This document shows, piece by piece, positions 1-11,223 of a stretch of 64,000 bases of DNA; the first letter of the stretch is position 1, and every line of letters starts with the position of its first letter. The DNA comes from Sphagnum compactum (lineage: Eukaryota > Bryophyta > Sphagnopsida > Sphagnales), in NCBI GenBank assembly GCA_965153455.1, contig OZ234503.1, positions 7,904,157 through 7,968,156 on the forward strand. Direction: 5' to 3'. The position numbers and the translations under genes are program-made. The notes under the pieces were generated by a model. It saw nothing but the letters and a program-made list of their open reading frames with translations, was not told the origin of the DNA and ran no database searches.

Positions 1-604
1 GTGAACTGAAAAAGGAAAAAGCTTTGAGAAACAAGTGGCTATGGGAATTTTCTGTCACCATGTTTTGGAAAGAAATTCAGAAAAATTGCCAGATTTTTAT
101 CTCCTGTTGTAGTAGGTAGCCAACAGTATGAAAGGATGCTTAGATTTTTTCGATCTCATAATTCATTTTTAGCCAAATTTGGCTAAACCCTTTATGGAGA
201 TCACCACTTTAGCACCATCACAAGATTGTTAAAAAAGACACTGAAATTTGGGAGAAGCCTCATCACTCATTCTGCTGGAACTTCTTGAAGTTTTTTGACA
301 TCAATAGCAGGATCAATTCCATACTCTGCTTTTGTTTCAATTCCCTGGATGAGCCTCAATTTCTCATTGGGCAAAGCTGTCATGTCTGGGCTCTTCAACA
401 CAATGCTTCCAAAAGTACGTTGAACAGTTTCATCCCATACACTCAGCCCTGACCCTGACCATCCCACTCCAACAAAGAAAAGGAGCGAAAAAATTGAACA
501 AAAACTGATTCCTGAAGGCTTGGAAGATCAAAGAGTTGCAATATCTAGCTGAATGATGTGTATGGAATAGCAAAAAGGCTATTACCACTGGCCATAAACC
601 TCAA
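1..604. repeat. Duplicated segment, copy 1 (~600 bp)
   Basis: Nearly the whole stretch recurs at 6490-7150 in the same orientation and order: the GAGAAACAAGT region, the AATTGCCAGATTTTWATCTC region, the TAGCCA palindrome, and the block containing CCCTGGATGAGCCTCAATTT and CAGCCCTGACCCTGACC. On the minus strand 267-467 is open for 66 codons, and its middle part (WDETV..FGSIVLKS..KLRLIQGIETKAEY) is conserved in the other copy. I do not recognise the peptide. The segment may be a fragment of a transposable element or of an old gene. Confidence 0.8.
170..216 (-). repeat. TAGCCA/TGGCTA dispersed element, copy 1
   Basis: Starts inside a perfect 20-bp palindrome (168-187, TTTAGCCAAATTTGGCTAAA) and continues through GATCACCACTTTAGCACC. 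Read on the minus strand it matches the copies at 11179, 37881 and 49246: an outer TAGCCAAARTGG, a central GATCATC, and an inner TTTAGCCAAATYTGGCTA. It lies inside the larger duplicated segment. Confidence 0.65.
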
Positions 605-1210
605 AGTCCATGGTCTTTGGACAAATTATTGCAGCCAGAGGCTTTGCAACATGATTTGGTGGTGCAGGTGGTTTCAGATTTCCTCAAGAGCTACTACACT
701 TCTGCACCAAATTTCTCCTTTTATAATGCAATTCTAGATGCTTTGTGGAGGCAGAGGCTGAAGCGATGAGCGAGAATCATGATGTTGAAGGCATGAAGTC
801 TCCCTGATCAGAACAACCATCTCCACTTGACCGAGTCAGCGTGGTCATTGGATCTACTAGGCCTCTCGGTTAGGGCCACTCAGGTGGCAGTATACAATTC
901 CTTGGATGAAATAGTCAAGAGGGCCAAGATGCAGACAATACTGGCACATAAAGTAGTCATAAAACCTGGTGGTAGGCGTACTGATGAGGATGTGTACATT
1001 GGGCAAGGGAAAGGAACAGGAGTGGTTAAACAGGTAGTGTTCAACTCATTGATAGAAATGGGCGCACCATTTAGTGAGGGTTTGGATCAGGAGAGTTTGA
1101 TGAGTTTGCAAGCTCCTTTTGAGGAGTTGGTCAAATGCATAACTAGGCACAAGGATCTTATTCAACTCAATAATTCCTTATCACCTTCATTGAGTGAAAT
1201 TGGACTCTAA
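605..1210 (+). pseudogene. Unrecognised coding relic in two pieces
   Basis: An open stretch from about 605 to a TGA at 767-769 reads SPWSLDKLLQPEALQHDL and ends DALWRQRLKR. A second open frame of 127 codons at 827-1210 contains MQTILAHKVVIKPGGRRT, VYIGQGKGTGVVKQ and EELVKCITRHKDL. Both have soluble-protein-like composition. They are separated by a stop and have no convincing splice sites between them, so this looks like a broken gene rather than a small ORF. I do not recognise the family. It is the only protein-like sequence upstream of the LRR array and shows no TIR, CC or NB-ARC motif. Confidence 0.35.
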
Positions 1211-2419
1211 GGCTGTAGATGAGGTCCAGACAGGATGTTAGATTTAACCTTAGGGTGTTTGGACTATTCTTTGTAGGATGGTAGATGTACACATGGTGGT
1301 CAGGGCATCAAGCTATCAGAACTCAAAAGAGGTACTTAGTGTATTTGAGTGCATTAGTGGTCTCTAACCTTCTCTACATCCAAAAGAGCACAGGCAGAAA
1401 AACAATTATCATTTCATGGCTCTCTTTGCAAGTCTACTTTGAGATGGATTTTCCTCAACTTTGGAACTCTGGTAGCATGGTGATGAGTAGTTATCTGCTG
1501 ATTCATTCTTTCTATGTGCTGCACTGTTTTGCTACAGGAAGTACCAACTAGCTGCTGCATCTTTCATGAGCTTTTAAAAGGCATTTCATAGGTCTTCATA
1601 TGTCTCAGTATCAACTGTTCTCATGAATGTAGCTTTTGAGATAGGAGGAGAGAGGCACCTTGAGAGGGTCTTGGAGGGGGAGGGGTGGGGAGAGGAGATG
1701 ACAAAAGAAGAACAGTGCACAAGTGTAGCAAATAGAAGAGAAAGATTAGTGGGAGAACAAGCAAAGGAGAAAAGAGGTGGGAGGGGTGAGAGAAAGAGGA
1801 AAAGTTTTAGCTTTGAAAGGTTAGAAAAGAATTGCCATTCTACAAAAGTGGGTGAGAAGAGAGGCAAAATGTGTGAATCTCCCTTATTGCAAGTGTGGCA
1901 CTTTGCAATAGTGTCACACTTTATTATTGTATTATTATCACATGTGATAGGAGACGTTTGGAAGTTGTTGAGGAAGTTGGGTCTTCCTCAAGTTCGTCTC
2001 ATAATGTAAGTGATTGAGTGGTTTTCTTCGCCTATACCTACAAGATCATGTTTATGTATGTATAGATTTGTTTGTTTGTTTTTTGATTACATTTTCGAGT
2101 TCAATAGTTGGAAAAACCTCTAGTGTCTTGTACTTGTGTCTTGAAAATGTTGGGAATTATTCTTAATGTTTACACTAGGAAGTATTTTTAGTTTTTTGTT
2201 TATTTGGTAAAAAATACACACCTTCATGATAGGTGATTCAAAGTTAAATTGAATTAGTAGTTCAATCTTGATATTTCTTTCCAACTCTAAAACAATTGTT
2301 TTTAACCAACGATTGTATTTTTATATACAAGTCGATGACAAATGAATTGGAGTTTTTTTAATAAAAATAAGGTTATTTTGTTTGTCCAATTATCTTGATT
2401 GCTTTTTTTTTACATGCAG
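1211..2419. other. Intergenic or intron-like sequence with a purine-rich block
   Basis: No gene is supported. 1640-1870 is strongly GA-rich on the plus strand (GGAGGGGGAGGGGTGGGG), which opens spurious frames on both strands. 2040-2419 is T-rich and ends in a good plant 3' splice site (polypyrimidine tract then ACATGCAG, AG at 2418-2419). This suggests that the end of the interval was an intron in front of the LRR exon. Confidence 0.5.
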
Positions 2420-5045
2420 ATCATATCATTACATGATTTGAACGAGCTCCAAGACATGAGGGAAGAATTCATATTTATTGATCCCTCTCTTCAAAAACTT
2501 GATTCGGGAAGCTTTAAAGACTTTAAAAAATTGCTTGAATTTATTGGCCAATTTAATGCACTTCAAGAACTATATATATGCGGGTGTTCGAAGTTAAAGG
2601 AATTGCTTTCATCTATTTGTCAATTAAGGGAATTTCAAAACCTTGATTGAGCAAATGTTCAAAATTGAAGAAATTGCCTTTTTCTATTGGTCAACTAAAT
2701 GCACTTCAAAACCTTGATTTGAGCAATTGTTTGAAATTGAAAAAATTGTCTTTTTCTATTGGTGAATTGAATGCTCTTCAAAAATTTGATTTGAATCATT
2801 GTGAAGGGTTGAAAAAATTGCCATCGTGTATTGGACAATTGAATGCACTCAATGATTTCAATTAAAACATGTGTTGGAATTTGAAACAATTACCTTCATC
2901 TATTGGCCAATTGAGTGCCCTTTAAAAACTTAATGTGAGTGATTGTGCGAATTTAAAGAAATTACCTAAATCTATTGGTCAATTAAGTGCACTTCAAAAT
3001 CTCCATTTATATGGGTGTCAAGAGTTGATGAAATTGTTTTCATCTATTGGTAATTTAAGCTTAATTCAAAAACTTGATTTGAGCGAATGTTTCAAATTGA
3101 AAATTTTGCCTTCATCTATTGAAAACTTGAGTACGTTCAAAAAGTAAAATTTGAGTGAATGTTTAGATTTAAAGGAATTACCTCAACATATTGGCAAATT
3201 GAATGCACTCCAAGAATTTAATTTGAGTGAATGTTGGGAATTTAAAAAATTACCTCCATCTATTGAAAAACTTTATTTAAATCAGTGTTATGGGTTAAAA
3301 GAATTGCCTTCATCTATAGTTTTACTAAGTGCATTCCAACAACTTAATTTGACAAGGTGTGTGCGCTTGGTGGACTTACCTATGACTATTCGTAGATTAA
3401 ATGCACTTTGAGAACTTGATTTGATAGAATGTTGTATGTTGAGAAAATTGTCTCCATCTATTGGCGCATTAAGTGCATTCCAACAACTTAATTTGACAAG
3501 GTGTGTGTGCTTGGTGGAATTGCTTATGACTATTGACACATTAAGTGCACTTCGAAAATTTGATTTGACAAAATGTTGTATGTTGAGAGAATTGCTTCCA
3601 TCTATTGGCGCATTAAGTGCACTCCAACAACTTAATTTGACAAGGTGTGTGCTTGTTGGAATTGCTTATGACTATTGACACATTAAATGCACTTCGAGAA
3701 CTTGATTTGACAAAATGTTGTATGTTGAGAGAATTGCCTCCATCTATTGGTGCATTAAGTGCATTCCAACAACTTAATTTGACAAGGTGTGTGCATTCGG
3801 TGGACTCACTTATGATTATTAATAGATTAAGTGCACTTTGAGAACTTGATTTGACAGAATGTTGTATGTTGAGAGAATGACCTCCATTTATTGGCGTATT
3901 AAGTGCACTTTAACAACTTAATTTGACCAAGTGTGTGCACTTGGTGGATTTACCTATGACTATTGGTAAATTAAATGCACTTTGAGAACTTGATTTGACA
4001 AAATGTTGAATGTTGAGGGAATTACCTCCATCTATTGACGCATTAAATGCACTTGAACAAGTTAATTTGACCAGGTGTGCGCTTGGTGGAATTACCTATG
4101 ATTATTGGTAGATTACGTACACTTCGATAATTTGATTTAACATAATGTTATATGTTGGAACAATTGCCTATGTCTATTGGGGAATTAAGTGCATTCTAAC
4201 AATTTAATTTGATCAAGTGTGTGTGATTACTGGATTTACATAATATTACTTACTAATTAATTACACTTCGAGAATTTGATTTGATAGAATGTTGTATGTT
4301 GAGGGAATTATCTACATCTATTGGCGCATTAAGTGCATTTCAACAAGTTAATTTGACAAAATATTGTATGTTGGAACAATTGCTTTCATCTATTGGGGAT
4401 TTTCATGCACTACAACAACTTAATTTGACCAAGTGTGTGTGCTTGATGAAATTACCTACTACTATTGGCGCATTAATTACATTTCGACAATTTAATTTGA
4501 TAGAATGTTATATGTTGGAGAAATTGCCTATGTCTATTGAGTGATTAAATGTGCTTTAACAACTTAATTTGACCAAGTTTGTGCGTTTGGTGGAATTACT
4601 TATTATTGTTGGCACATTAAATGCACTTCAACAATCAGATTTGATAGAATGTTGTATGTTGGAATAATTGCTTTGATCTATTGGGGCATTAAGTGCACTT
4701 CGATGACATGATTTAACAAAATGTTGTATGTTGGAATAATTGCCTATGTCTATTGGGGGATTAAAGGCATTCCAACAACTTAATTTTTGACCAAGTGTGT
4801 GCGCTTGGTGGAATTATCTAATATTATTGGTAAATTAAATGCACTTTGACAACTTAATTTGATCAAGTGTGTGCCCTTGGTGAAATTACCTAATATTATT
4901 GGTGCATTAAGTGCACTTTGACAATTTGATTTGACAGAATGTTGTATGTTGAAATGATTGCATATGTTTATTGGGGGATTAAGTACACTCCAACAATATA
5001 ATTTGATCAAATGTGTGTGCTTAATATCATTACCTATCACTGATA
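2420..5045 (+). pseudogene. Decayed leucine-rich-repeat exon (plant NLR type)
   Basis: From the splice acceptor at 2418-2419 onward, all three plus frames carry the plant disease-resistance LRR consensus of about 24 residues (72 bp), for example KLPSSIGQLNALQNLDLS. About 35 repeat units fill the interval. The frame is destroyed. One T is missing at about 2646-2648 (GATTGAGC where sister repeats have GATTTGAGC). In-frame stops lie at 2863-2865, 2923-2925 (CAA to TAA), 3145-3147 and 3409-3411 (CGA to TGA). A small deletion near 3650 moves the frame again, and stops become more frequent past 3840. Family knowledge: such repeats form the C-terminal recognition domain of TIR- or CC-NBS-LRR receptors. 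No TIR, NB-ARC or kinase exon is visible upstream in the window, so the locus is a truncated relic. From about 3331 the repeats are organised as a 144-bp pair unit. A transcribed non-coding role cannot be excluded. Confidence 0.9.
3331..5045 (+). repeat. 144-bp higher-order tandem repeat of paired LRR units
   Basis: The string GCATTCCAACAACTTAATTT or a close variant starts at 3331, 3475, 3619, 3761 and 3904, giving spacings of 144, 144, 142 and 143 bp, and continues with decay to about 5040. Each unit holds two LRR types: one with LTRCV..LV.LPMTI and one with CCMLREL.PSIGALSA. Short indels of 1-2 bp between units account for the frame changes. Confidence 0.85.
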
Positions 5046-6489
5046 GAAATCTTAAAATATATTATTGAATTTATGATTCATATTTTAGTCATAATGGACA
5101 AAAATTACATGGGTTATTTTTAATTTTAGTATGCATTATTAAACTTAAAAAGGTGGTGATTTTTACTTGCTTTAATTAAATGATTTATATTGAGTTTGAA
5201 CACCTTAACTATTAGCTTGTGTAACTTGTCAACCAGATTCTTTTAATTAAGATTTTATTTTTTTTAAGCAAGTTTGCACATCTTTTGTTTGTTTGCACTA
5301 GAAAAAAAAAATTCTTTTTTTTCAACTAAATTCATTGTTGTTAATTTGCTCAACTTGAACAGAAACCAACACTAATATTGCCAAAGAGAACTACAATTTA
5401 CAAAATCCTAATATATGCCTTAGATTTCCCCATTATAATCACATTTACAAAAAAAATAAAAAATTACAAATATTTTGTGCTACTAATGAGTGTGATAATG
5501 ATTCTAAAGAAAGGCATTTTTTTACTAAAAGAGATGGTTACCAAAAGAAATGTGACACAATGAAGAATGTGACTAAAATGGGCATTGATTACACAAGGGG
5601 GGTTTATTGTAATACATAGTGTGTGATTTGTATTAATTAGATCATGGGTGCACTCACAACTTTTTTTTTATTTTAATGGAGCCATAATGACTTACAGATC
5701 AGCAAATTTTTTGGAACATTGGGTATACCCCCAATAGCAGCACATGTTTAGACCCTAGTTACAAAATAGAGACAAACACACACCCTTAGGTATCACCCTT
5801 TCAGTTTATGTTAAGGGGAGTTGAACTTTGGGCAAATCTTGTGGGATAAAACCCAAGTGCGATTGGGAACATTTTGAGGAACACATATGGGAACACATTG
5901 AAAACTTAGGAACTTGATGGGAACACATTGGGAACAAGGGAAAAAAACAAAATATCTGTCCCCAGTGAGTGCATGTTGAGCCTTCCCATTGGCTGCATGA
6001 AATTTTGTCAAGCATAATTTCACCTACGTTAATGGCAGGGGCAGAATTTTGGGGACATAGTAATGCAATTTGACAATTCAAAGTAGAGTTTATTTTATGG
6101 AAAGAGGTTATGTGTATTTGCATAAAAAATGAACTAAACTTATCATTACTGAAAATAAAGGTGCATTTACACTTGGTGTTAGGTACTCTTAAGGTTGAGT
6201 CCCCAAACAGCATGCTACCCATCTAGTACTTAAACCTAGTTACCATGGAAATTTTATATTAAGCTAACATTCACTTCACATTGTGCTATGGCCCATTTTA
6301 ACATTGGGTGCCATCTAGGATGCCATCTAGATTTTCATTTAACATTGACTTCACATCAAGTGTGAATGTACCATAAGGTGTACAAATTCCAATACAAATG
6401 GGATGTTGAGAACTCTCCATCTCTCATGAAGGCTTGCTACATCCAGCAAAATTCTGAACAAGTGGAACACTCTTGTTTTTATGGGTAAA
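5046..6489. other. Intergenic, AT-rich, no gene supported
   Basis: 5040-5700 is AT-rich. 5865-5945 carries five irregularly spaced GGGAACA / GGAACA(C) motifs; similar GGGAAC-rich sequence occurs upstream of the TOL gene at 25050-25215. The minus-strand open frames at 5806-6222 have low-complexity, Cys/Ser/Phe-rich translations and are not credible genes. Confidence 0.5.
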
Positions 6490-7150
6490 ATTTCATCACT
6501 TAGGGCATTGAAAAAAGAAAAACTTTGAGAAACAAGTAGTTTTGGGATTTTCTACGCCATCATATATGGAGAAAAAATTCAGAAAAAAATTGCCAGATTT
6601 TAATCTCATGTTGTTGTATATTGTAGCCTTCGGATGCGAAGGCTTTTTCACTCTAATTATTCATTTGTAGCCAAATGTGGCTAATCCTGTTTTGGACAAT
6701 CACCACTTTAGCACCATCACAAAATTATTAAAGACATCATTGAAACTCGGGAGCAGCATCATCACTCATTTTGCTGGAACTTTTTGAAGATTTTTGACAT
6801 CAGTTTTCAATCAATTTCATACTCTGCTTTTGTTTCAATTCCCTGGATGAGCCTCAATTTCTCCTTGGATGTATCTGAGCTCTTCAACACAATGCTTCCA
6901 AAAGTAGGGTTAAAAACAGTTTCATCCCATACACTCAGCCCTGACCCTGACCATCCACTCCAACAAACCAAAAAGAGTGACTTGACAAAATTGAACAAAA
7001 ACTGATTCCATGGAGGCTTGGAAGATTGAGAGTTGCAACATCTAGTTGGAAAAAAACTGATTCCATGGAGGCTTGGAAGATTGAGAGTTGCAACATCTAG
7101 CTGAATGATGTGTATGGAATAGCAAAAAGGATATTACCACTGGCCATAAA
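6490..7150. repeat. Duplicated segment, copy 2, with an internal tandem duplication
   Basis: This is the second copy of the segment at 1-604, in the same orientation. It differs by small indels and by a private tandem duplication of about 52 bp near 6998-7100 (AAAACTGATTCCATGGAGGC occurs twice). The minus-strand 63-codon frame at 6807-6998 shares WDETV..FGSIVLKSSD and KLRLIQGIETKAEY with copy 1, but a stop follows YEID. The duplication flanks the LRR relic on both sides. Confidence 0.8.
6668..6715 (-). repeat. TAGCCA/TGGCTA dispersed element, copy 2
   Basis: TAGCCAAATGTGGCTA followed by CAATCACCACTTTAGCACC. It has the same arrangement as copy 1, as expected because it lies within copy 2 of the duplicated segment. 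Confidence 0.6.
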
Positions 7151-7623
7151 CCATGGTATTGAATATTCTCAAAGACCAAGATCCTGGTAATGAAAATATT
7201 CCATTACTGAGGGTTAGATAGCCCGGGATCAGCTCAATTGGTCCTCAGGGGAGTTTCTCCCCCAGTTTTGAATTTGCCTTACCTGCACCTTCATTGCTGC
7301 TGTGCAATGAAGGTGAGCAGTGCTAATCTTCACCTCAACTTTCTGCGATCAGTACATTTCTGTCACTCAGAAGAAGAAGTTGAAATATCATGCTTGTTGT
7401 ATCAGAGTTATACTGAACCAATCTTCACAACTGTGACGATAAAATAAATTAGACATAGTGTTAGCTCAAACATATAGCTGTTATCTTCTAAAGCATTTCA
7501 GGTTGATATTTCATAATCCTAAATTCCAACATCACTCTATATCACAACTATTATCACTATACACATTGTTTCCAAACAATACTGCAGACAATCTGCAGGA
7601 GACGATGTGAAGAGAATTTATCT
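7151..7623. other. Intergenic, 3' flank of the NTF2-like gene
   Basis: No gene recognised. The interval contains short open frames without family resemblance. The part just below 7624 is expected to hold the 3' UTR of the minus-strand NTF2-like gene; the polyadenylation site was not determined. Confidence 0.4.
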
Positions 7624-9814
7624 CTAGTGTACTGGTCTCTGATCTTTCCCAAAACCCATGAGGACATGTGTCACTAGCATGTTCATGCGTCGCCATGTCT
7701 CAGCTGTCCGACCCACCAAAGGCAGACTTACTGTCTTTCTGTTCCATAGTGGATTCTTGTCCCACCTGCAACCCAAATGCCCACAACTACATGTCAGTAC
7801 AGTGGGAGAAAAATCATGGTCCTCAAAGATGCAGAGAAGAGAATGGTGCTTGGAGATACACATAAAAGAGGAGTAAACAAATGGAGCCAGTATGCAATAG
7901 ACACTGAATCTTAGTCTCAACTGGTAGGCACAAAGTGGAATATTTTCTTTGTGATCTTTTTGCAACTCACAAAATTGCTGTGCATGATAATATGCTGCAG
8001 TCTGTGATTGCAAGAAACTGGGAAGAAACTAAATTCCCACTTACAGATCTTCATGGCGCACTACTTTCCCATCTTCAACCTGCACACATGCATCAAAATG
8101 CAGGACACATTTAGTAACACACAACATGGAAAGCCTGATAGTAGCAAGATTGATATGAGCACATGAACTCACAATCAAATGTTGGATTTGAGAATATTTC
8201 TGTGTTCAAAAGTGTTTAGCAGTAAAGGAAGGAAACAGAAAATCCAGTAACCCTTGGCATTTGGCATGATCAGCACCACATCTGAGAGAGAATAAAACAT
8301 ATTTGAAGATCAAAGTAAAGATTAGCATTCAATGAGAGATTGTCTCGTATCATGAATACTCAATCAGTGCTACACTCAACACAGCAATTTTACAATCTGC
8401 AAGAAGCTCAAACCTGCAATTTGATGAGAGAATTCATATCAATTTCTTTCCCCAGAAGTTTGTAACGCTGCAAGTTGTGCATCCGAATCTAACATCACAT
8501 GGACAACAACACAAGATCCATTTGAAACAAACCTCAAACAAACCCAGTGCCAGCAGAGAAACAAATAAGTAGAAATCATCCTTGACCATGTCAATCCTCA
8601 CTCTTGTGGATGTGAAGAAATCATTTCTTCACCTCCCTCCTTTGCTGTTGTTGCTTCATCATCTTCCCACTATGATGGCTGATGCAACACTATGCAAAAC
8701 TTGGGAGACATTTGTGCAAAGAAAAGCTGTTGAGATAAATACTTGTGGGAGAAATCACCAGCACTTTTATCATGAAAAATTACCTCGCCTGAGCCAGATG
8801 TTGTCTCCTCCTCCTCCACTGTGAACTCCACCATCTTGCCCTCTGAGAACACCTACAATTGCACATGTTCCTATGTTTGATCATTTAGTTGTTCAGTACA
8901 GGAAATGAAATTGGAAAAAGCAAGGATTACTGGTTTCCTTGTATCGTGTCCGGGTCAAATTCATTAGGGTTTCAATGCCAAGGAAGATGGCAAAAGATAT
9001 TCAACTACAAGGTTTCTTGCTGAGCAGTTAATGGCATCAGAATACACTGGAACAAGGAGATTCTTAATTGCTTTGAGATCTATCTCTAAGGGTTGAATGC
9101 AATCAAGACAGGTCTCTGAGGTTTGAATGAAATCACTCAGGATAGGTATTCAGCGAATCAAAGCAACACAAGATATCAGAGTGGCATGAATAATTCTCAA
9201 CAATCAGTGAGGACGGCGAAAAAGTCACCTTGGGAATTGCATAGAATGCAGACTTGATCTGTGCTACTCTGCAGCCACCAACAAGAAGGGATCAATTTGC
9301 AAGAAAGAAAGTTGAAGAATTTTTGTGCAGCCTCAAACAGACACAACAAGAGTTTGACAGAGCTGCTGCTGCTTTGATCTGTGCCGGAAAAAGGAAAACT
9401 ATCAGCAAGGGGTGTCTTCTTCTTGTTTCTTCTTACCCATGAGCTTGCATCAGAGGATCCTCAAATTCAGCATTCGGCGCATAGATCTCGTAGTCGAGGG
9501 CTGTCGACTTGCAGTTGTATCTAGTAGCAATCACGGCCACCCACATTCCACAAACATAGGTTCAAGATCGTCAACACGCCTGTAAACTACTACTGAAAAA
9601 AACAGCAACAGGATGCTCAAGATTTGTGCAACTTCTCAGCACCCATATCTTCCAAACAACTGGAAAAAGTCTCATGTCCGATCAAGGAGAGAATCCCAAG
9701 GACGCCATGCAAAACAAGATGCAGATCACGTGTGGAAGAGTACAGATTCAGGATGTGCGGGATGATACGTGAGGCAAGCCTTCCAAGCTCGTTAGTTGTG
9801 TCCACGCTATCCAT
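7624..9814 (-). CDS. NTF2-like (SnoaL-fold) family protein, 7 exons
   Basis: Exons, in transcription order: 9814-9730, 9500-9437, 9268-9229, 8852-8784, 8488-8414, 8079-8045, 7765-7624. They join in phase to 510 nt (169 aa) ending in TAG. The protein reads MDSVDTTNELGRLAS..., YEIYAPNAEFEDPL (about residues 33-46), QIKSAFYAIPK, MVEFTVEEEE, YKLLGKEIDMNSLIKLQ, VEDGKVVRHED, WDKNPLWNRKTVSLPLVG and MLVTHVLMGFGKD near the C-terminus. This is the pattern of the small plant NTF2-like proteins with a cone-shaped fold that share a terminal THxxMGFGKD-type tail. The molecular function of this plant group is not established and I do not assign one. Six of the seven exons are short (35-85 nt). The exon 1 donor (CACAC|GTGATC) and exon 2 acceptor (CGACAG|CC) are the weakest junctions; they were chosen because they restore the family-like YSSTPLDYEIYAP reading. 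An alternative start at the ATG at 9546 would give MWVAVIATRYN in place of exon 1. Neighbour NiCoT is on the same strand about 3 kb upstream. Confidence 0.88.
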
Positions 9815-10410
9815 CCCTTTCGCAGACGCTGCCAGCCCTCACAAGGAGGAAGGAAAAAACCCCCCAACATACCACAGCTCAACTCAGTACCCACCCTCTC
9901 AGAAACACAAAAACACACAAAACGTCTAAACAAAGTCCATTGTTCAAACACAAACACTCAGTACTACGCCACAATTACACAGCAGATTCACCTCCGCATG
10001 CTACGTTACAACAAGAGCATCCCAAGAGAAGCCAAAATTGCGAGAGAAATTGGAGAGACAAGAGAAACATCAAGTAAGAAAATTTCGGGACAGTAATATC
10101 ACCACCATCGTCAGCCATGTCGTGGAAGCTGTGCAAAAGCAAAGCTTTAGGACTCTAGTTTGATGAAGCAGAACAAGAGCAGTTGGTGGAAACCCAAGAG
10201 CACCACAAGGGATGTAAAGACTTATTAGTAGTGTGCAAGCGCTTGCAAGTTGCAAAGTGTGTGTGTGCGCTACTCGATCGCAGCAATTGCAAACTTCAGA
10301 GTTGTAATCTTTACTATTGTGCATTAGTACAGAAAATGCGCATATAAATAAATAGATGATCGATTTCAGTTCCAAAAGCTTTCAATCTTTCTCGAATGAG
10401 GATGATGAAT

Positions 10411-10442
10411 AAAGCAAGCAAGCAAGCATGCATGCATGCATG
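10411..10442. repeat. (AAGC)n / (ATGC)n microsatellite
   Basis: Four AAGC units run directly into four GCAT units. Confidence 0.9.
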
Positions 10443-11178
10443 ATTCATCATCAACAACGTAAGCATGATCGTATCATCTCTCTTCTCGCTTGTCGCATTA
10501 TATCATCATCTTCTCTCCTCTCTCGCTTAATTCTCGCATTCTTGAAGAGGACCACGGCGACGAGGACGATCGTTGGCAAAGACTTGAGTTTTAAGAAACC
10601 CAAAAATTCGAATGATAAATCTGGAATTTAGCATTATTCAAAACTGAAAATTTAAGTAGGCAAGTGGTCACGGAATTATGGTAAAGATTTGAGGGATTTT
10701 GAGTAAGAATTTGCTTGTAGGTAGCCTAGAGAAGATCAAGAATTTGCTTATAGAGCAAGTCAGATCAGATCAGCTCACTTACGACGCAATTTATGCGCAG
10801 ATGGCAGTGATGGGCGAAGTGGGTGATGTGGATATGCGATGTTCATGACAGGCAGACTTCGTGCTGGCTTGCTGAAACAGCTTCACCACAGCTCCTCAAG
10901 GCAATTGTAACTCTATTGGCGCGCCATTTGGCAGTGCTCAGCAAAAGCAAACAAAATACAGAAAAAGCACTTTCACTAAATTTCCTCCTCTACATCCCAA
11001 AGAGTTTGATCATCATCATCACAACAAAGATGACTATGATGAATGCATCATGGGATTCGTGAAATTTGTGACAAATACCCTCCTCCTCCCCCCATCAAAG
11101 TTCACCTTCATAACTGGTTTCTGGAGGCTCTATTACAGCCCCTTTTTCCTTCCTAGGTGGGACCAGGGTTTTGTGATG

Positions 11179-11223
11179 TAGCCAAAATGGTGATCATCCA
11201 GAAAACAATTTAGCCAAATTTGA
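11179..11223 (+). repeat. TAGCCA/TGGCTA dispersed element, copy 3
   Basis: TAGCCAAAATGGTGATCATC, a 10-base spacer, then TTTAGCCAAATTTG. It is in the opposite orientation to copies 1 and 2. The distal TGGCTA end is degraded to TGAAAG. Confidence 0.6.

Noticed and set aside
1640-1870. Open frames on both strands in the GA-rich block
   Set aside because: Purine-only strand lacks stop codons by composition; translations are low-complexity Glu/Arg/Gly or Ser/Pro/Leu.
5806-6222. 138-codon minus-strand open frame
   Set aside because: Composition is Cys/Ser/Phe-rich, no domain pattern, overlapping frames are equally open, and the GGGAACA repeats explain part of it.
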